DNA of 64,000 bases, from positions 11,341,282-11,405,281 of the forward strand of contig OX392536.1 in assembly GCA_947623455.1 (NCBI GenBank). Reading direction: 5' to 3'. The DNA is from Mimachlamys varia. Lineage: Eukaryota; Mollusca; Bivalvia; Pectinida; Pectinidae. The notes under the pieces were generated by a model. The model saw nothing but the letters and a program-made list of their open reading frames with translations. It had not been told where the DNA came from and searched no databases. The position numbers were made by a program, and so were the translations under genes. Of this stretch, positions 23,480-34,082 are shown piece by piece. Within the stretch, counting starts at the first letter, position 1. The number at the start of each line of letters is the position of its first letter.

Positions 23480-24055
23480 TTGAGGGTAAATGTTTTAGAC
23501 AAGACAAGGACAAATAAAAAGTAACACAATTGACGAGTTTATTGAATTAAACTCTATAAATACAGTAACACCTACAGTGGCTGCCCATTGTATCTTAGTG
23601 ACTCTCCAACGTACAAATTAAGATAAGGTACCTGAGTGGACCTTAATCAGGGACTATCCATCACACCCAGTCGAACCCCATACATCGTAGAACAGGAATC
23701 AGTTATCTGGTATGTACCAGCATACATCACTCCCTATTTACCTTGATGTAACCACCTGATATTGCGTGATAGATCTGCCGCCTGTAATAGCCACAACTTT
23801 ATACAGATAGATGTGAGGTATGTGTAGCAACCTGATTCGGTCCCTGCTGATCCGTCTTCCCGATAGCAGCGCGGTCTTCACACAACTAGCCCGTGATATT
23901 TGTCTATTGAAAAACATATATATCTAACGAAAAAATAAATAGCTTTCCAGCTGATCATAGGAAACGGGCGATATTCTAGGATTATTGACGCAAAAGTGCA
24001 CACTACCATGGCACAATTTCTATCAGAAATCTATTAATTTATCAGAGGAACTCAC
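23480..24055. other. Non-coding (putative intron)
   Basis: No repeat; somewhat CpG-richer near 23840-23890. No exon supported. Confidence 0.4.
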
Positions 24056-24096
24056 ATCACACTCCGTGATGTGGTGGTAGGGTTTTGTCGTGGCAT
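24056..24096 (-). CDS. Candidate first coding exon, minus strand
   Basis: Minus ATG in a good context (CGCAACCATGCC) opens MPRQNPTTTSRSV and meets a strong donor (GTGAT/GTGAGT), phase 2 out. A triple TGACG motif lies ~260 bp upstream at 24347-24364, consistent with a promoter. Downstream on the same strand are the two acceptor/donor junctions (18656, 11235) and the exons at 13550 and 4186, which may or may not be one gene. The gene is not recognised. Confidence 0.33.
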
Positions 24097-24669
24097 GGTT
24101 GCGGACAACTCTCGCCCCATTGATCAGAATCTGTATATCCGTGTAGAGTAAATACTATTAGCTATATCTGATTGACCAGTTCAGTATATACCATGCCAAA
24201 AATTAGACTTCCATTGCCGTAAAAGGCCAGTACCAGGTCGGGCTCTCTGAACTATATATTAGATTGGTGATCTCAACCAGAAACGCCAGACATTCATGTA
24301 CAGGATTAAATCAGGGAGATTTCATTTCTGCCAGCGTTCGCTTTATTACGTCACGTCACGTCAGTCTAAGTCTTTGAAAAAACATCCATAGCTTCCCTTC
24401 AAACTGTGACAAAAAAATTACCCTCCCACCTTCTAAACAGACGGTATGAAACAAATAACTGGAACAAAAATGAATTGTAAATAATGAAAGTTAAAAAAGA
24501 TCTGTCTGTTTTTCTAATAATCTTAATTAAACTATACAGTTGATAACTAGTATTTCACATTCTTAAATATTTGTGTACTAAACATGTAGGTCATGCAAGC
24601 TAAAAGAAATTGAGTAAATGTTTTTTATACAAGTTAATAAGTAACAGTTAAACACATTTGGTACCCCAG
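24097..24669. other. Possible minus-strand promoter and non-coding sequence
   Basis: Apart from the CRE-like cluster at 24347-24364, no TATA box, repeat or exon seen. Confidence 0.35.
24347..24364 (-). promoter_or_regulatory. Triple CRE/ATF-like motif
   Basis: Minus strand CTGACGTGACGTGACGTAA carries three overlapping TGACGT half-palindromes. Placed upstream of the 24096 start codon; a plausible bZIP site cluster. Confidence 0.4.
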
Positions 24670-24786
24670 GAAATCCACGCAAGACTATTGTCAAAGGCAG
24701 GACAAGTCGCATGAAACATCACGTGCAGAAATGCTTCATTCAGAAATAGAACGAGAACATTTTCTGCTGGCAATACCTGCTGGTGG
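24670..24786 (+). CDS. Gene A exon, hydrophilic segment
   Basis: Acceptor TTTGGTACCCCAG; 117 nt, phase 2 in and phase 2 out. Reads KSTQDYCQRQDKSHETSR, then AEMLHSEIEREHFLLAIPAG, to GGTGG/GTATGA. Charged (Arg/Glu/Gln-rich), probably a surface loop or short coiled helix. The phase-2 end is completed by the single G of the next exon (25910), making Gly. Not recognised. Confidence 0.62.
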
Positions 24787-25215
24787 GTATGACATGACCG
24801 TCAATATTAACAGATAGGCTGCTCCAGACCTTACACTTTAACAAATCTACACAGATCAGCCTGTTATATAACACTGGGGCGTGATAGGAAAGCACTGATC
24901 AAGGACACAACCTACATGCCATATTTCCTACAAAAGTCCTTCAAGTTTATTTCAATTTCCTTCAGGCAAAATGACAACAAATCAGCATATTGAGTCTGCA
25001 AATTTGGACGACATTTTTTTATATAAATATTGCTTTAGCAGAATAACTACATTAGATCTACATGAGGGACTTAAATCCAAGTTTTTTTGTTAAATGAAGC
25101 AATAGGAAAACCTCACTAGAGTCATCAAATAATTACGACAACATATTCAGCAAAGGTTATGGAAATTGGTGAAGTCATTTTAATAATCAGAAGTGAGCAA
25201 TTGAAGGGGATTACT
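24787..25215. other. Non-coding (putative intron)
   Basis: AT-rich; no repeat or exon seen. Confidence 0.4.
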
Positions 25216-25221
25216 TTTATT
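25216..25221 (-). terminator. Poly(A) signal of gene E
   Basis: AATAAA on the minus strand, 19 nt after the TAA at 25240; an unusually short 3' UTR. Confidence 0.5.
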
Positions 25222-25239
25222 CACAACATAAATTTTATC

Positions 25240-25406
25240 TTAAGGCATATAGTAACATGCATATCTACAGAATAAATCTGGTTCTGGCTGGACATTGTTG
25301 CCTTCAATTAAGAAACTATCCTCAATAGAAACTTCACTTTTCCAACAAGGAAAACAGCCAGGAAGACCATGGTACATCAGCTGATTATAATCATTTAAAA
25401 AGAAGC
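25240..25406 (-). CDS. Gene E terminal coding block
   Basis: Minus frame FFLNDYNQLMYHGLPGCF, then PCWKSEVSIEDSFLIEGN and onward to YACYYMP and TAA, followed at once by AATAAA. It is entered either through the CAG at the very end of the MITE (GGGCCCAG/GC, phase 1) or through a second acceptor (TATAATCAG/CTG, phase 0) at 25381. The frame is in register with the block on the other side of the MITE (25648-25755), so the two look like one exon split by the insertion. Cys- and aromatic-rich C-terminus; family not recognised. Confidence 0.5.
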
Positions 25407-25656
25407 CTGGGCCCGTATTAATGAAACCATTTTCATGCTCAAACATGGTTTCTGTGCTCAAGCCTAAATCATGTCAACGATCAAGAAGTCAATTGTAAAT
25501 GTTGAGTGTAGTATTTTGCTCCATGGATCTTTATTTTCTCAAGATACTTTTAAAAAAATAAGAGTTTTTAAATAAATTATAGCCAGAACAAGAAATCAGT
25601 GTGAGCACAAATTCCATGCTTGAGCATGAGATCGCTTTTATGAATACAGGCCCTGG
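25406..25656. mobile_element. ~250-bp MITE with ~55-bp terminal inverted repeats
   Basis: Left end CCTGGGCCCGTATTAATGAA and the reverse complement of the right end CCAGGGCCTGTATTCATAAA align over ~55 bp (both continue TCATGCTCAA(A/G)CATGG). No internal coding. A target duplication is not evident. The element splits gene E's last exon, and its tips contain CCT/GTATTC and GGGCCCAG, usable as donor and acceptor on the minus strand. Confidence 0.75.
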
Positions 25657-25755
25657 ACTTATTTGGAAACTTCATTTCCCAGTTACGCCTGATACCTGCT
25701 GTTACTCCACCTAGCTGTTGATATACTGCTAATAAATCATATCCAGTGTAACTTA
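25648..25755 (-). CDS. Gene E penultimate coding block
   Basis: Minus acceptor GGTACCACAG; phase 1; reads SYTGYDLLAVYQQLGGVT, then AGIRRNWEMKFPNKS, and runs straight into the MITE tip (RA, then a GTATTC donor-like site, phase 1). The pattern of a Leu/Tyr helix followed by QQLGGVT loosely recalls ARID-type helices, but I cannot assign it. It joins in phase 1 to the small exon at 26218. Confidence 0.5.
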
Positions 25756-25909
25756 CTGTGGTACCAGAAAACTGAAGACTATATACACTATTTCAATATA
25801 CTGAATCTATACATTTGTTGGATGCAGGGTTTCAACAATTTGGTCAGAGATGCTTATAGCACCTACATGAACATTTGTTTGATTTACCTTTTTTTCTCAA
25901 CGTTAACAG

Positions 25910-26039
25910 GTCATCCAACAATTTGAGTCCTGCAGTGTCCACAATGTATAGGACTTCCTGCTATCTCCAGCTTGCTCATTATCCTAACAACATAGACAAA
26001 AGTGTTGTAAAGTGTGTTCCCCTAACTGGTCCTGATAAG
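25910..26039 (+). CDS. Gene A exon, unidentified protein
   Basis: Strong acceptor (TTTTTTTCTCAACGTTAACAG) and donor GATAAG/GTAACT. 130 nt, phase 2 in, phase 0 out; reads SSNNLSPAVSTMYRTSCY, then LQLAHYPNNIDKSVVKCV and PLTGPDK. Phases agree with both neighbours (24670, 28805). Not recognised. Confidence 0.68.
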
Positions 26040-26217
26040 GTAACTTGTTTACACACACGAGAGCAGACGGATGCTTCCCATTTTCTTTACTATAGAAGGT
26101 GGAAGCCATTAAGTAGCCAATTCAATCACAGGTACTGGATGTGGTGCCTGTGTGGTCAATCGTAGACAAATTAAAACAAGAAACAACAGTTTTGATTAAA
26201 AAATGCTTTTGCATTAC

Positions 26218-26262
26218 TGTTATATTTATAGTAACAGTGCCCTTGATCTTTGACCTTCATAC
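26218..26262 (-). CDS. Gene E small internal exon
   Basis: Minus strand TTGCTTGCTTTTCAG then 45 nt to ACA/GTAATG; symmetric phase 1-1; reads GMKVKDQGHCYYKYN. Its last base plus TA from the 25755 block makes Ile. The acceptor abuts GTATGA, so it could instead be another acceptor/donor junction. Confidence 0.38.
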
Positions 26263-26506
26263 CTGAAAAGCAAGCAATCCCAAGTTTGAAGTTGGTAGGC
26301 CTATGGGAACTCAAGGTATTAACCAGAAAACTTTTTTCAGACACAAAAAAAAGTGAAAACAAGCAGCAAGAAAGTGTGACATTATTCCCTGTGATATGTT
26401 GTAACCAAGAATATCAATTTTATTTTTCTAACAGTTTGTTTCCATTTGTAACATATGAACTGCGAAAATGAAACTTGCAAATAGCAATACTTAAAGGCAC
26501 TTAATA

Positions 26507-26731
26507 TGTATATTTTCTCAAAATTTCAAATCATAGCCAAGAAAGTTATATAGTAACCAGTAATTTTGTATATTCTAAAAGAAAATATCAAAACTTAAAC
26601 CTCACCAATAGCAAAAGATGTATATTTTCTCAAAGCCAATAGAGCTAGTAACCAGTAATTTTGTATATCTGACTTTGTTTCCATGGTAACAAAGAAAATA
26701 ACAAAACTTAAACCTCACCAATAGCAAAAGA
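26507..26731 (+). repeat. ~112-bp imperfect tandem duplication
   Basis: Two copies starting TGTATATTTTCTCAAA and ending CTCACCAATAGCAAAAGA. The second has an inserted palindrome (CTTTGTTTCCATGGTAACAA) and a deletion. Confidence 0.88.
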
Positions 26732-26759
26732 CACAACAAGGGCACAAAACTTGAAATGT

Positions 26760-27205
26760 GCGAAAGGTTGTTTTAAGATTTGTTGAATGGTTTTTGAGTT
26801 GCAGCCGGAAAAGCTGTAAAACAATCATTTTACATTTCTGACAAGAATGAACACAACAACTTTATTCTGTTACACAACTTTATCTTATTTGCGACATCTA
26901 TATCTTACCTGTGACACCTACCTACTTACGTATTTCCCACTTACAAGTGACACACCTATATCCTACCTTATACAGATGTACATCTGATTATCTATGTACG
27001 GGCCGACTGATCTTACATTTATTTGGTTTCATTCAGGCTATCAATATGAACCAGACAGATCAGATTGTTTCTGTTAATTCCCGATGTGCCAATATATGAA
27101 GCCATGCACTTTTTATGATCGAAGGTCGTGATGTTTTCTTTATTTATGATGCCATTTCTGCACTGGACGGTAGACAATTAACTTCATGTTGACTACAGGG
27201 TTTAT
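26760..27205. other. Non-coding (putative intron)
   Basis: Short quasi-repeat of TATCTTACCTGTGACACCTA near 26880-26950. No exon. Confidence 0.4.
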
Positions 27206-27209
27206 ATAG

Positions 27210-28013
27210 AAGGTAAGTTCGTGGCTCCAGTATAGCCGAGTTTTAGGTGTAGAAGGTATAGGTTTGTGGCTCCACTATAGCCGAGTTTTAGGTGTAGAAG
27301 GTAGGTTTGTGGCTCCAGTATAACCAAGTTTTAGGTGTAGAAGGTAGGTTTGTGGCTCAAGTATAACCGAGTTTTAGGTGTAGAAGGTAGGTTCGTGGCT
27401 CCAGTATAACCGAGTTTGAGGTGTAGAAGGTAGGTTTCGTGGCTCCACTATAGCCGAGTTTTAGGTGTAGAAGGTAGGTTTGTGGCTCCAGTATAACCGA
27501 GTTTTAGGTGTAGTAAGTAGGTTCGTGGCTCCAGTATAACCAAGTTTTAGGTGTAGAAGGTAGGTTTGTGGCTCCAGTATAGCCGAGTTTTAGGTGTAGA
27601 AGGTAGGTTCGTGGCTCAAGTATAACCGAGTTTTAGGTGTAGACTTGTCCTGGGTAGGTTCGTGGCTCCAGTATAGCCGAGTTTTAGGTGTAGAAAGTAG
27701 GTTTGAGGCTCCATTTTAGCCGAGTTTTAGGTGTAGAAGCTAGGTTCGTGGCTCCAGTATAACCGAGTTTTAGATGTAGAAGGTAGGTTCGTGGCTCCAC
27801 TATAGCCAAGTTTTAGGTGTAGAAGATAGGTTCATGGCTCCACTATAGCCGAGTTTTAGGTGTAGAAGGTAGGTTCGTGGCTCAAGTATAACCGAGTTTT
27901 AGGTGTAGACTTGTCCTGGGTAGGTTCGTGGCTCCAGTATAGCCAAGTTTTAGGTGTAGAAAGTAGGTTTGTGGCTCCACTATAGCCGAGTTTTAGGTGT
28001 AGAAGGTAGGTTC
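27210..28013 (+). repeat. 43-bp minisatellite
   Basis: About 18 units of TTCGTGGCTCCAGTATAGCC plus GAGTTTTAGGTGTAGAAGGTAGG. Two units carry the same CTTGTCCTGGG insertion (27643, 27910), 267 bp apart, marking a multi-unit duplication. Confidence 0.95.
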
Positions 28014-28188
28014 ATGTTCAGTTTAACAGAGGTTAAACACTCAGATTGGTACTGTACACCATCAAAAAATGTAACAAATGCAATGTTTGCTTTAGCAAAT
28101 ATTTTATTGCTTCAAAGGCTTTTAGTATTAACTGCCTTTTTGAATTTACTGTTAGAATAAAAGCAAAGATTTAGATTCGCTTTGTAAA
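28014..28188. other. Non-coding
   Basis: Continues from the array; no feature. Confidence 0.4.
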
Positions 28189-28620
28189 ACAAAGAGGCAC
28201 AATGGGCCTACATCCCTTAATCTTGCTAATGTAACCTTACCGACTGGTCTAAAATATATGACTTTTACGACATTTAAAACAGAATGTTAAAATTTCATCC
28301 CTGTGAATTTGCATGGCAAGGTTTCAATCATATAGAACTTTGTTTGGCTTTCAGCCAAATATCATGTTTCATATCAGGCCATGTGGAAAAAGTTTCTATT
28401 GAAATATTTGAAACCAGTGACCTTGAATATAGGCCTTTTCCACAAACTTTGTTTGAGTCCTTCCCTGGAATCTTCAAGCCAAATAGCAAATCTCTATGTC
28501 TTTCAGTATTTCAGGATAAGCCATTTGAAGGTTTGGACACATTTAACCTCTGTGACCTTAAAAAAAGGTCATTAAAACTTGCAGATTCTGTTTATCTAAG
28601 TCAAGGATAGTAATATTGTC
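28189..28620 (+). mobile_element. Decayed pearl-like element or head fragment
   Basis: ACAAAGAGGCACAATGGGCC resembles the AACAAGAGGCCCAATGGGCC head of element 2. The ~400 bp that follow carry the hairpin TGACCTTAAAAAAAGGTCA but no tandem core or terminal microsatellite. A 108-codon + frame (28284-28610) lies inside and is not called. Confidence 0.35.
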
Positions 28621-28804
28621 TACAAATATCTGAAAATAACCTGTGCAAGCCTTAAATAAATCTGTTTTACTAATCAAGCTAAATTGGAATGCTTCCCCCA
28701 TAAACAATGGTGTCTGTCCATACAATGAAAAAAATACATGATTGGTTATGTTTTCTTTACAATGTTAGAATCATGAAAATATTACTCTTTATCACTTATA
28801 TTAG

Positions 28805-28960
28805 TGCCAAGGGGAACACATGGCAGAGTGGAAATTCTGCAAGTGCAATACAGATCAGACAAAACAGAAAAATCTAGCACAGCTAGAGCACCACATTGAA
28901 TATTTCCGTCCAAGACGAGAGAAATGTTTGTTACGGTCACTTACAGGGCAGAATCTGAGG
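28805..28960 (+). CDS. Gene A exon, Cys/basic segment
   Basis: Acceptor ATCACTTATATTAG; 156 nt = 52 codons, phase 0-0, ending CTGAGG/GTAAAT. Reads CQGEHMAEWKFCKCNTDQ, then TKQKNLAQLEHHIEYFRP and RREKCLLRSLTGQNLR. Codon use and residue mix are clearly protein-like, with a probable helix at AQLEHHIEYF. Phase matches 26039 and 35389. A CKC motif is the only cysteine cluster; not enough for a zinc finger. Not recognised. Confidence 0.72.
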
Positions 28961-29067
28961 GTAAATTAACACTCCAATAAGGAATAGAATTATCTATGAC
29001 TATTATCTATATTAGATGAGTGAGAGCACTATTCATGGCTCTGTCTGCACCTATAGACTTTTAAGCC

Positions 29068-32000
29068 AACAAGAGGCCCAATGGGCCTGCATCGCTCACC
29101 TGGAATTAATCTCTGACTTGTAACCCTTAAGTGCCAAAATAGCCCTTAAGGGGTCAGAGTCACCATTTATGCAAAATCTGTTCCCCTTCCCCCAAGGATG
29201 TTTCTGACTAAATTTAGGCAAATCCATTCATAACTTTTGGACAAGAAGAGATTTAAAGGAATTACCTCTATTTTCCCTATTGGGCCATGCCCCTCTGGGC
29301 CCTTAGGGGTCAGAGTCACCATTTATGCAAAATCTGTTCCCCTTCCCTCAAAAATGTTTCTGACTAAATTTGGCCAAAATCCAATCAGGACTTTTGACAA
29401 GAAGAGATTCAAAGGAATTACCTCTATTTTCCCTATTGGGCCCCGCCCCTCTGGCCCCTTAGGGGTCAGAGTCACCGTTTATGCAAAATTTGTCCCCCTT
29501 CCACCAACGATGTTTCTGACCAAATTTGGACAAAATCTATTCATAACTTTATGACAAGAAGAGATTTAAAGGAATTACCTCTATTTCCCCTATTGGGCCC
29601 CACCCCTCTGGCCCCTTTCGGGTCCGAGTCACCATTTATGCAAAATAGGTTCCTCTTCCCCCAACAATGTTTCTGACAAAATTTTGTCAAAATCCAATCA
29701 TAACTTTTGGACAAGAAGAGATTTAAAGGAATTACCTCTATTTTCCCTACTGGGCCATGGCCTTCTGGCCCATTGGGTGTCAGTGTCACCATTTATGCAA
29801 AATCTGTTCCCCTTCACTCAACGATGTTTCTGACCAAATTTGGACAAAATCCATTCATAACTTTATGACAAGAAGAAATTTAAAGGAATTACCTCTATTT
29901 CCCCTATTGGGCCCCACCCCTCTGGCCCCTTTTGGGTCCGAGTCACCATTTATGCAAAATCTGTTCCTCTTCACCAAAGGATGTTTGGGACCATATTTGG
30001 TCAAAATCCAATCAGGACTTTTTGACATGAAGATATTTAAAGGAATTACTTCTATTTTCCCTATTGGGCCCCGCCCCTCTGGCCCTTTGGGTGTCAGAGT
30101 CACCATTTATGCAAAATCTGTTCCCCTTCACTCAACAATGTTTCTGACCAAATTTGGACAAAATCCATTCATAACTTTATGACAAGAAGAAATTTAAAGG
30201 AATTACCTCTATTTTCCCTATTGGGCCCCGCCCCTCTGGCCCTTTGGGTGTCAGAGTCACCATTTATGCAAAATCTGTTCCCCTTCCCCCAACAATGTTT
30301 CTGACTAAATTTGGACAAAATCTATTCATAAGTTTATGACAAGAAGAGATTTAAAGGAATTACCTCTATTTCCCTTATTGGGCCACGCCCCTCTGGCGCC
30401 TTAGGGGTTCGAGTCACCATTTATGCAAAATATGTTCCCCTTCCCTCAACAATGTTTCTGACTAAATTTGGACAAAATCTATTCATAACTTTTTGACAAG
30501 AAGAGATTTAAAGGAATTACCTCTATTTCCCCTATTGGGCCACGCCCCTCTGGGCCCTTAGGGGTCAGAGTCACCATTTATGCAAAATATGTTCCCCTTC
30601 CCCCAACAATGTTTCTGACTAAATTTGGCCAAAATCCAATCATAACTTTTTGACAAGAAGAGATTTAAAGGAGTTACCTCTATTTTTCCTATTGGGCCCC
30701 GCCCCTCTGGCCCCTTTGGGGTCCGAGTCACCATTTATGCAAAATCTGTTCCCCTTCCCCCAAGGATGTTTCTGACCAAATTTGGACAAAATCCATTTAT
30801 AACTTTATGACAAGAAGAAATTTAAAGGAATTACCTCTATTTCCCCTTTCGGGCCCCGCCCCTCTGGCCCCTTTGGGGTCCGAGTCACTATTTATGCAAA
30901 ATCTGTTTCTCTTCACCAAAGGATGTTTGGGACCATATTTGGTCAAAATCCAATCAAAACTTTTTGACAAGAAGAGATTTAAAGAAATTACCTCTATTTT
31001 CCCTATTGGGCCCCGCCCGTCTGGCCCTTTGGGTGTCAGAGTCACCATTTATGCAAAATCTGTTCCCCTTCCCCCAACAATGTTTCTGACCAAATTTGGA
31101 CAAAATCTATTCATAACTTTATGACAAGAAGAGATTTAAAGGAATTACCTCTATTTCCCCTATTGGGCCACGCCCCTCTGGGCCCTTAGGGGTCAGAGTC
31201 ACCATTTATGCAAAATCTGTTCCCCTTCCCTCAAAAATGTTTCTGACTTAATTTGGCCAAAATCCAATCAGGACTTTTGACAAGAAGAGATTTAAAGGAA
31301 TTACCTCTATTTTCCCTATTGGGCCCCGCCCCTCTGGCCCCTTTGGGGTCCGAGTCACCATTTATGCAAAATCTATCCCCCTTCCCCAAAGGATGTTTCT
31401 GACTAAATTTGGTCAAAATCCAATCAGGACTTTTTAGCAAGAAGAGATTTAAAGAAATTACCTCTATTTCCCCTATTGGGCCACGCCCCTCTGGCCCCTT
31501 AGGGGTCAGAGTCACCATTTATGCAAAATATGTTCCCTTCCCTCAACAATGTTTCTGACTAAATTTGGCCAAAATCCAATCAAAACTTTTTGACAAGAAG
31601 AGATTTAAAAGAATTACCTCTATTTCCCCTATTGGGCCCCGCCTCTCTGGGCCCTTAGGGGTCAGAGTCACCATTTATGCAAAATCTGTTCCCCTTCCCT
31701 CAAAAATGTTTCTGACTAAATTTGGCCAAAATCCAAACAGGACTTTTTGACAAGAAGAGATTTAAAGGAATTACCTCTATTTTCCCTATTGGGCCACGCC
31801 CCTCTGGCCCCTTAAGGGTCAGAGTCACCATTTATGCAAAATATGTTCCCCTTCCCTCAACAATGTTTCTGACTAAATTTGGCCAAAATCCAATCAAAAC
31901 TTTTTGACAAGAAGAGATTTAAAGGAATTACCTCTATTTCCCCTATTGGGCCCCGCCCCTCTGGGCCCTTAGGGGTCAGAGTCATCATTTATGCAAAATC

Positions 32001-32515
32001 TGTTCCCCTTCCCCCAACAATGTTTCTGACTAAATTTGGCCAAAATCCAATCAGGACTTTTTGACAAGAAGAGATTTAAAGGAATTACCTCTATTTTTCC
32101 TATTGGGCCCCGCCCCTCTGGCCCCTTAGGGGTCCGAGTCACCATTTATGCAAAATCTGTTCCCCTTCCCCAAAGGATGTTTCTGACTAAATTTGGTCAA
32201 AATCCAATCAGGACTTTTTGACAAGAAGAGATTTAAAGAATTACCTCTATTTCCCCTATTGGGCCCCGCCCCTCTGGCCCTTTTGGGGTCAGAGTCACCA
32301 TTTATGCAAAATCTGTTCCCCTTCGCCCAAGGATGTTTCTGACCAAATTTGGTTAAAATCCAATCAGGACTTTTTGACTAGTAGCGATTTGAAGAAAATG
32401 TTGACAGACGACGGACGGACGACGGACGACGGACGACGGACGACGGAAGACGGACGACGGACGACGGACGCTGCGCCATGGCATAAGCTCACCGGACCTT
32501 CGGTCCAGGTGAGCT
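29068..32515 (+). mobile_element. Pearl/Helentron-like element 2 (3.4 kb)
   Basis: Head AACAAGAGGCCCAATGGGCC then GCTCACCTGG. About 21 core units of ~157 bp follow (29135-32395), each with GGCCCCGCCCCTCTGGCCCC, AGAGTCACCATTTATGCAAA and GACAAGAAGAGATTTAAAGG. Then a 70-bp GGACGACGG microsatellite (32403-32472) and a 3' hairpin (CCGGACCTTCGGTCCAGG) ending CCAGGTGAGCT. Head and tail share element 1's inverted repeat, but the core sequence differs, so ends and cores evolve separately. Open frames of 60-140 codons are shadows of the core. Non-autonomous. Confidence 0.88.
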
Positions 32516-32619
32516 AATAATAACATTTTCAGTCAAAGCGTTACACAAACAATATTTTCATTTTTCAATTTGGTAACAAATTTAGGTTGGTTTCTATAGA
32601 CAGAGAGTATACTGCAGTG

Positions 32620-32720
32620 ATATTTAACATATCCACTCCTGAAAACACATTTGAACTCTTCCAATTCAAAGGCTGGAATAGTTCATTATGGAATTTCAGG
32701 GGTGAATGAATTAAACAATG
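32620..32720 (+). repeat. Dispersed repeat, copy 1
   Basis: CCAATTCAAAGGCTGGAATA plus GTTCATTATGGAATTTCAGG aligns with 35545-35630 (CAATTCAAAGGTTGGAATAG) in the same orientation at ~80%. Unknown family. Confidence 0.65.
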
Positions 32721-32964
32721 TCATCAGTTCAAGGACACGCTATATTAGGGGTGATTTGAGGACTTGTAAACACGACTTAACGAAGCTGTGGCACGGTAAT
32801 GTCTCCATTATAGAGCCCAATACAATTAGTTCTCACAACCGAACACAATACTCCAAATAAGTACACCCAAGTTCAGAATTAAAGCCGGGGAATTGAACTT
32901 CCGTTTCCTAATAAACACCAGACAGAGATGATTGGTATTTCAAACATGAAATTAGTGAAATATT

Positions 32965-33977
32965 AACTAGAACTGTAAGCCGATGGCTGACTAATACCCC
33001 CCCGCTACCTCTTATTAGAGGTGTCTGACATGTTTTTGAAAAAAACATGATGTAGTACAAGTTGTATATACCTGTGTATAGTGACCTGGTTACCATGGCA
33101 ACCAAAATTTTGACAAACAAAACTCTGCATGCACATCTACACATGGTCCCCAACAATACTGCCAAGTTTCATTAAACTGGATCCATTGGTTTATAGGAAG
33201 TTGTCTGGACAACACGTTATTACGGAAACCTGTGTATAGTGACCTGGTTACCATGGCAACCAAAATTTTGACAAACGAAACTCTGCATGCACATCTACAC
33301 ATGGTCCCCAACAATACTGCCAAGTTTTATTGAAATCGATCCAGTAGTTTAGGAGGAGTTGTCCGGACAACATTTTATTATGGAAACCTGTGTATAGTGA
33401 CCTGGTTACCATGGCAACCAAAATTTTGACAAACGAAACTCTGCATGCACATCTACACATGGTCCCCAACAATACTGCCAAGTTTTATTGAAATCGATCC
33501 AGTAGTTTAGGAGGAGTTGTCCGGACAACATTTTATTATGGAAACCTGTGTATAGTGACCTGGTTACCATGGCAACCAAAATTTTGACAAACGAAACTCT
33601 GCATGCACATCTACACATGGTTCCCAACAATACTGCCAAGTTTTATTGAAATCGATCCAGTAGTTTAGGAGGAGTTGTCCGGACAACATTTTATTATGGA
33701 AACCTGTGTATAGTGACCTGGTTACCATGGCAACCAAAATTTTGACAAACGAAACCCTGCATGCACATCTACACATGGTCCCCAACAATACTGCCAAGTT
33801 TTATTGAAATCGATCCAGTAGTTTAGGAGGAGTTGTCCGGACAACATTTTTCTACGGACAGACGGACAGACGGACGGACAGACGGACAGACAGACGGACA
33901 GACAGACGGACAGACGGACAGACGGACAGACAAGCTGATTCCAGTATACCCCCCCTAACTTCGTTGCGGGGGGGTAT
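32965..33977 (+). mobile_element. Pearl/Helentron-like element 4
   Basis: Starts AACTAGAACTGTAAGCC and has ATACCCCCCCGC in the head and GCGGGGGGGTAT at the 3' end, again exact reverse complements. About five nearly identical 158-bp core units (33072-33850) contain the palindrome-like GGTTACCATGGCAACC and TCGATCCAGTAGTTTAGGAG. A GGACAGAC microsatellite follows (33856-33931), then a 3' hairpin of C7/G7 arms. The core is unrelated to elements 1-3, but unit length and layout match. Very low divergence between units implies recent activity or homogenisation. Confidence 0.82.
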
Positions 33978-34082
33978 AAAAATTAATATGTTGCCATGAA
34001 GCTAGAGAAAATTTTAATTGTCTTAAATGGTGCAATGTTCATAAGACTCTTCACCACAGCACCATGGTATAGCTGCATACAG

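Noticed and set aside
28284..28610. 108-codon + frame as a gene
   Set aside because: No splice signals or family; it lies in a probable decayed repeat with a pearl-like head.
29237..32517. Repeated 60-140-codon frames (KRFKGITSIFPIGP) as a protein family
   Set aside because: They are translations of the ~157-bp core of pearl element 2, present on both strands.
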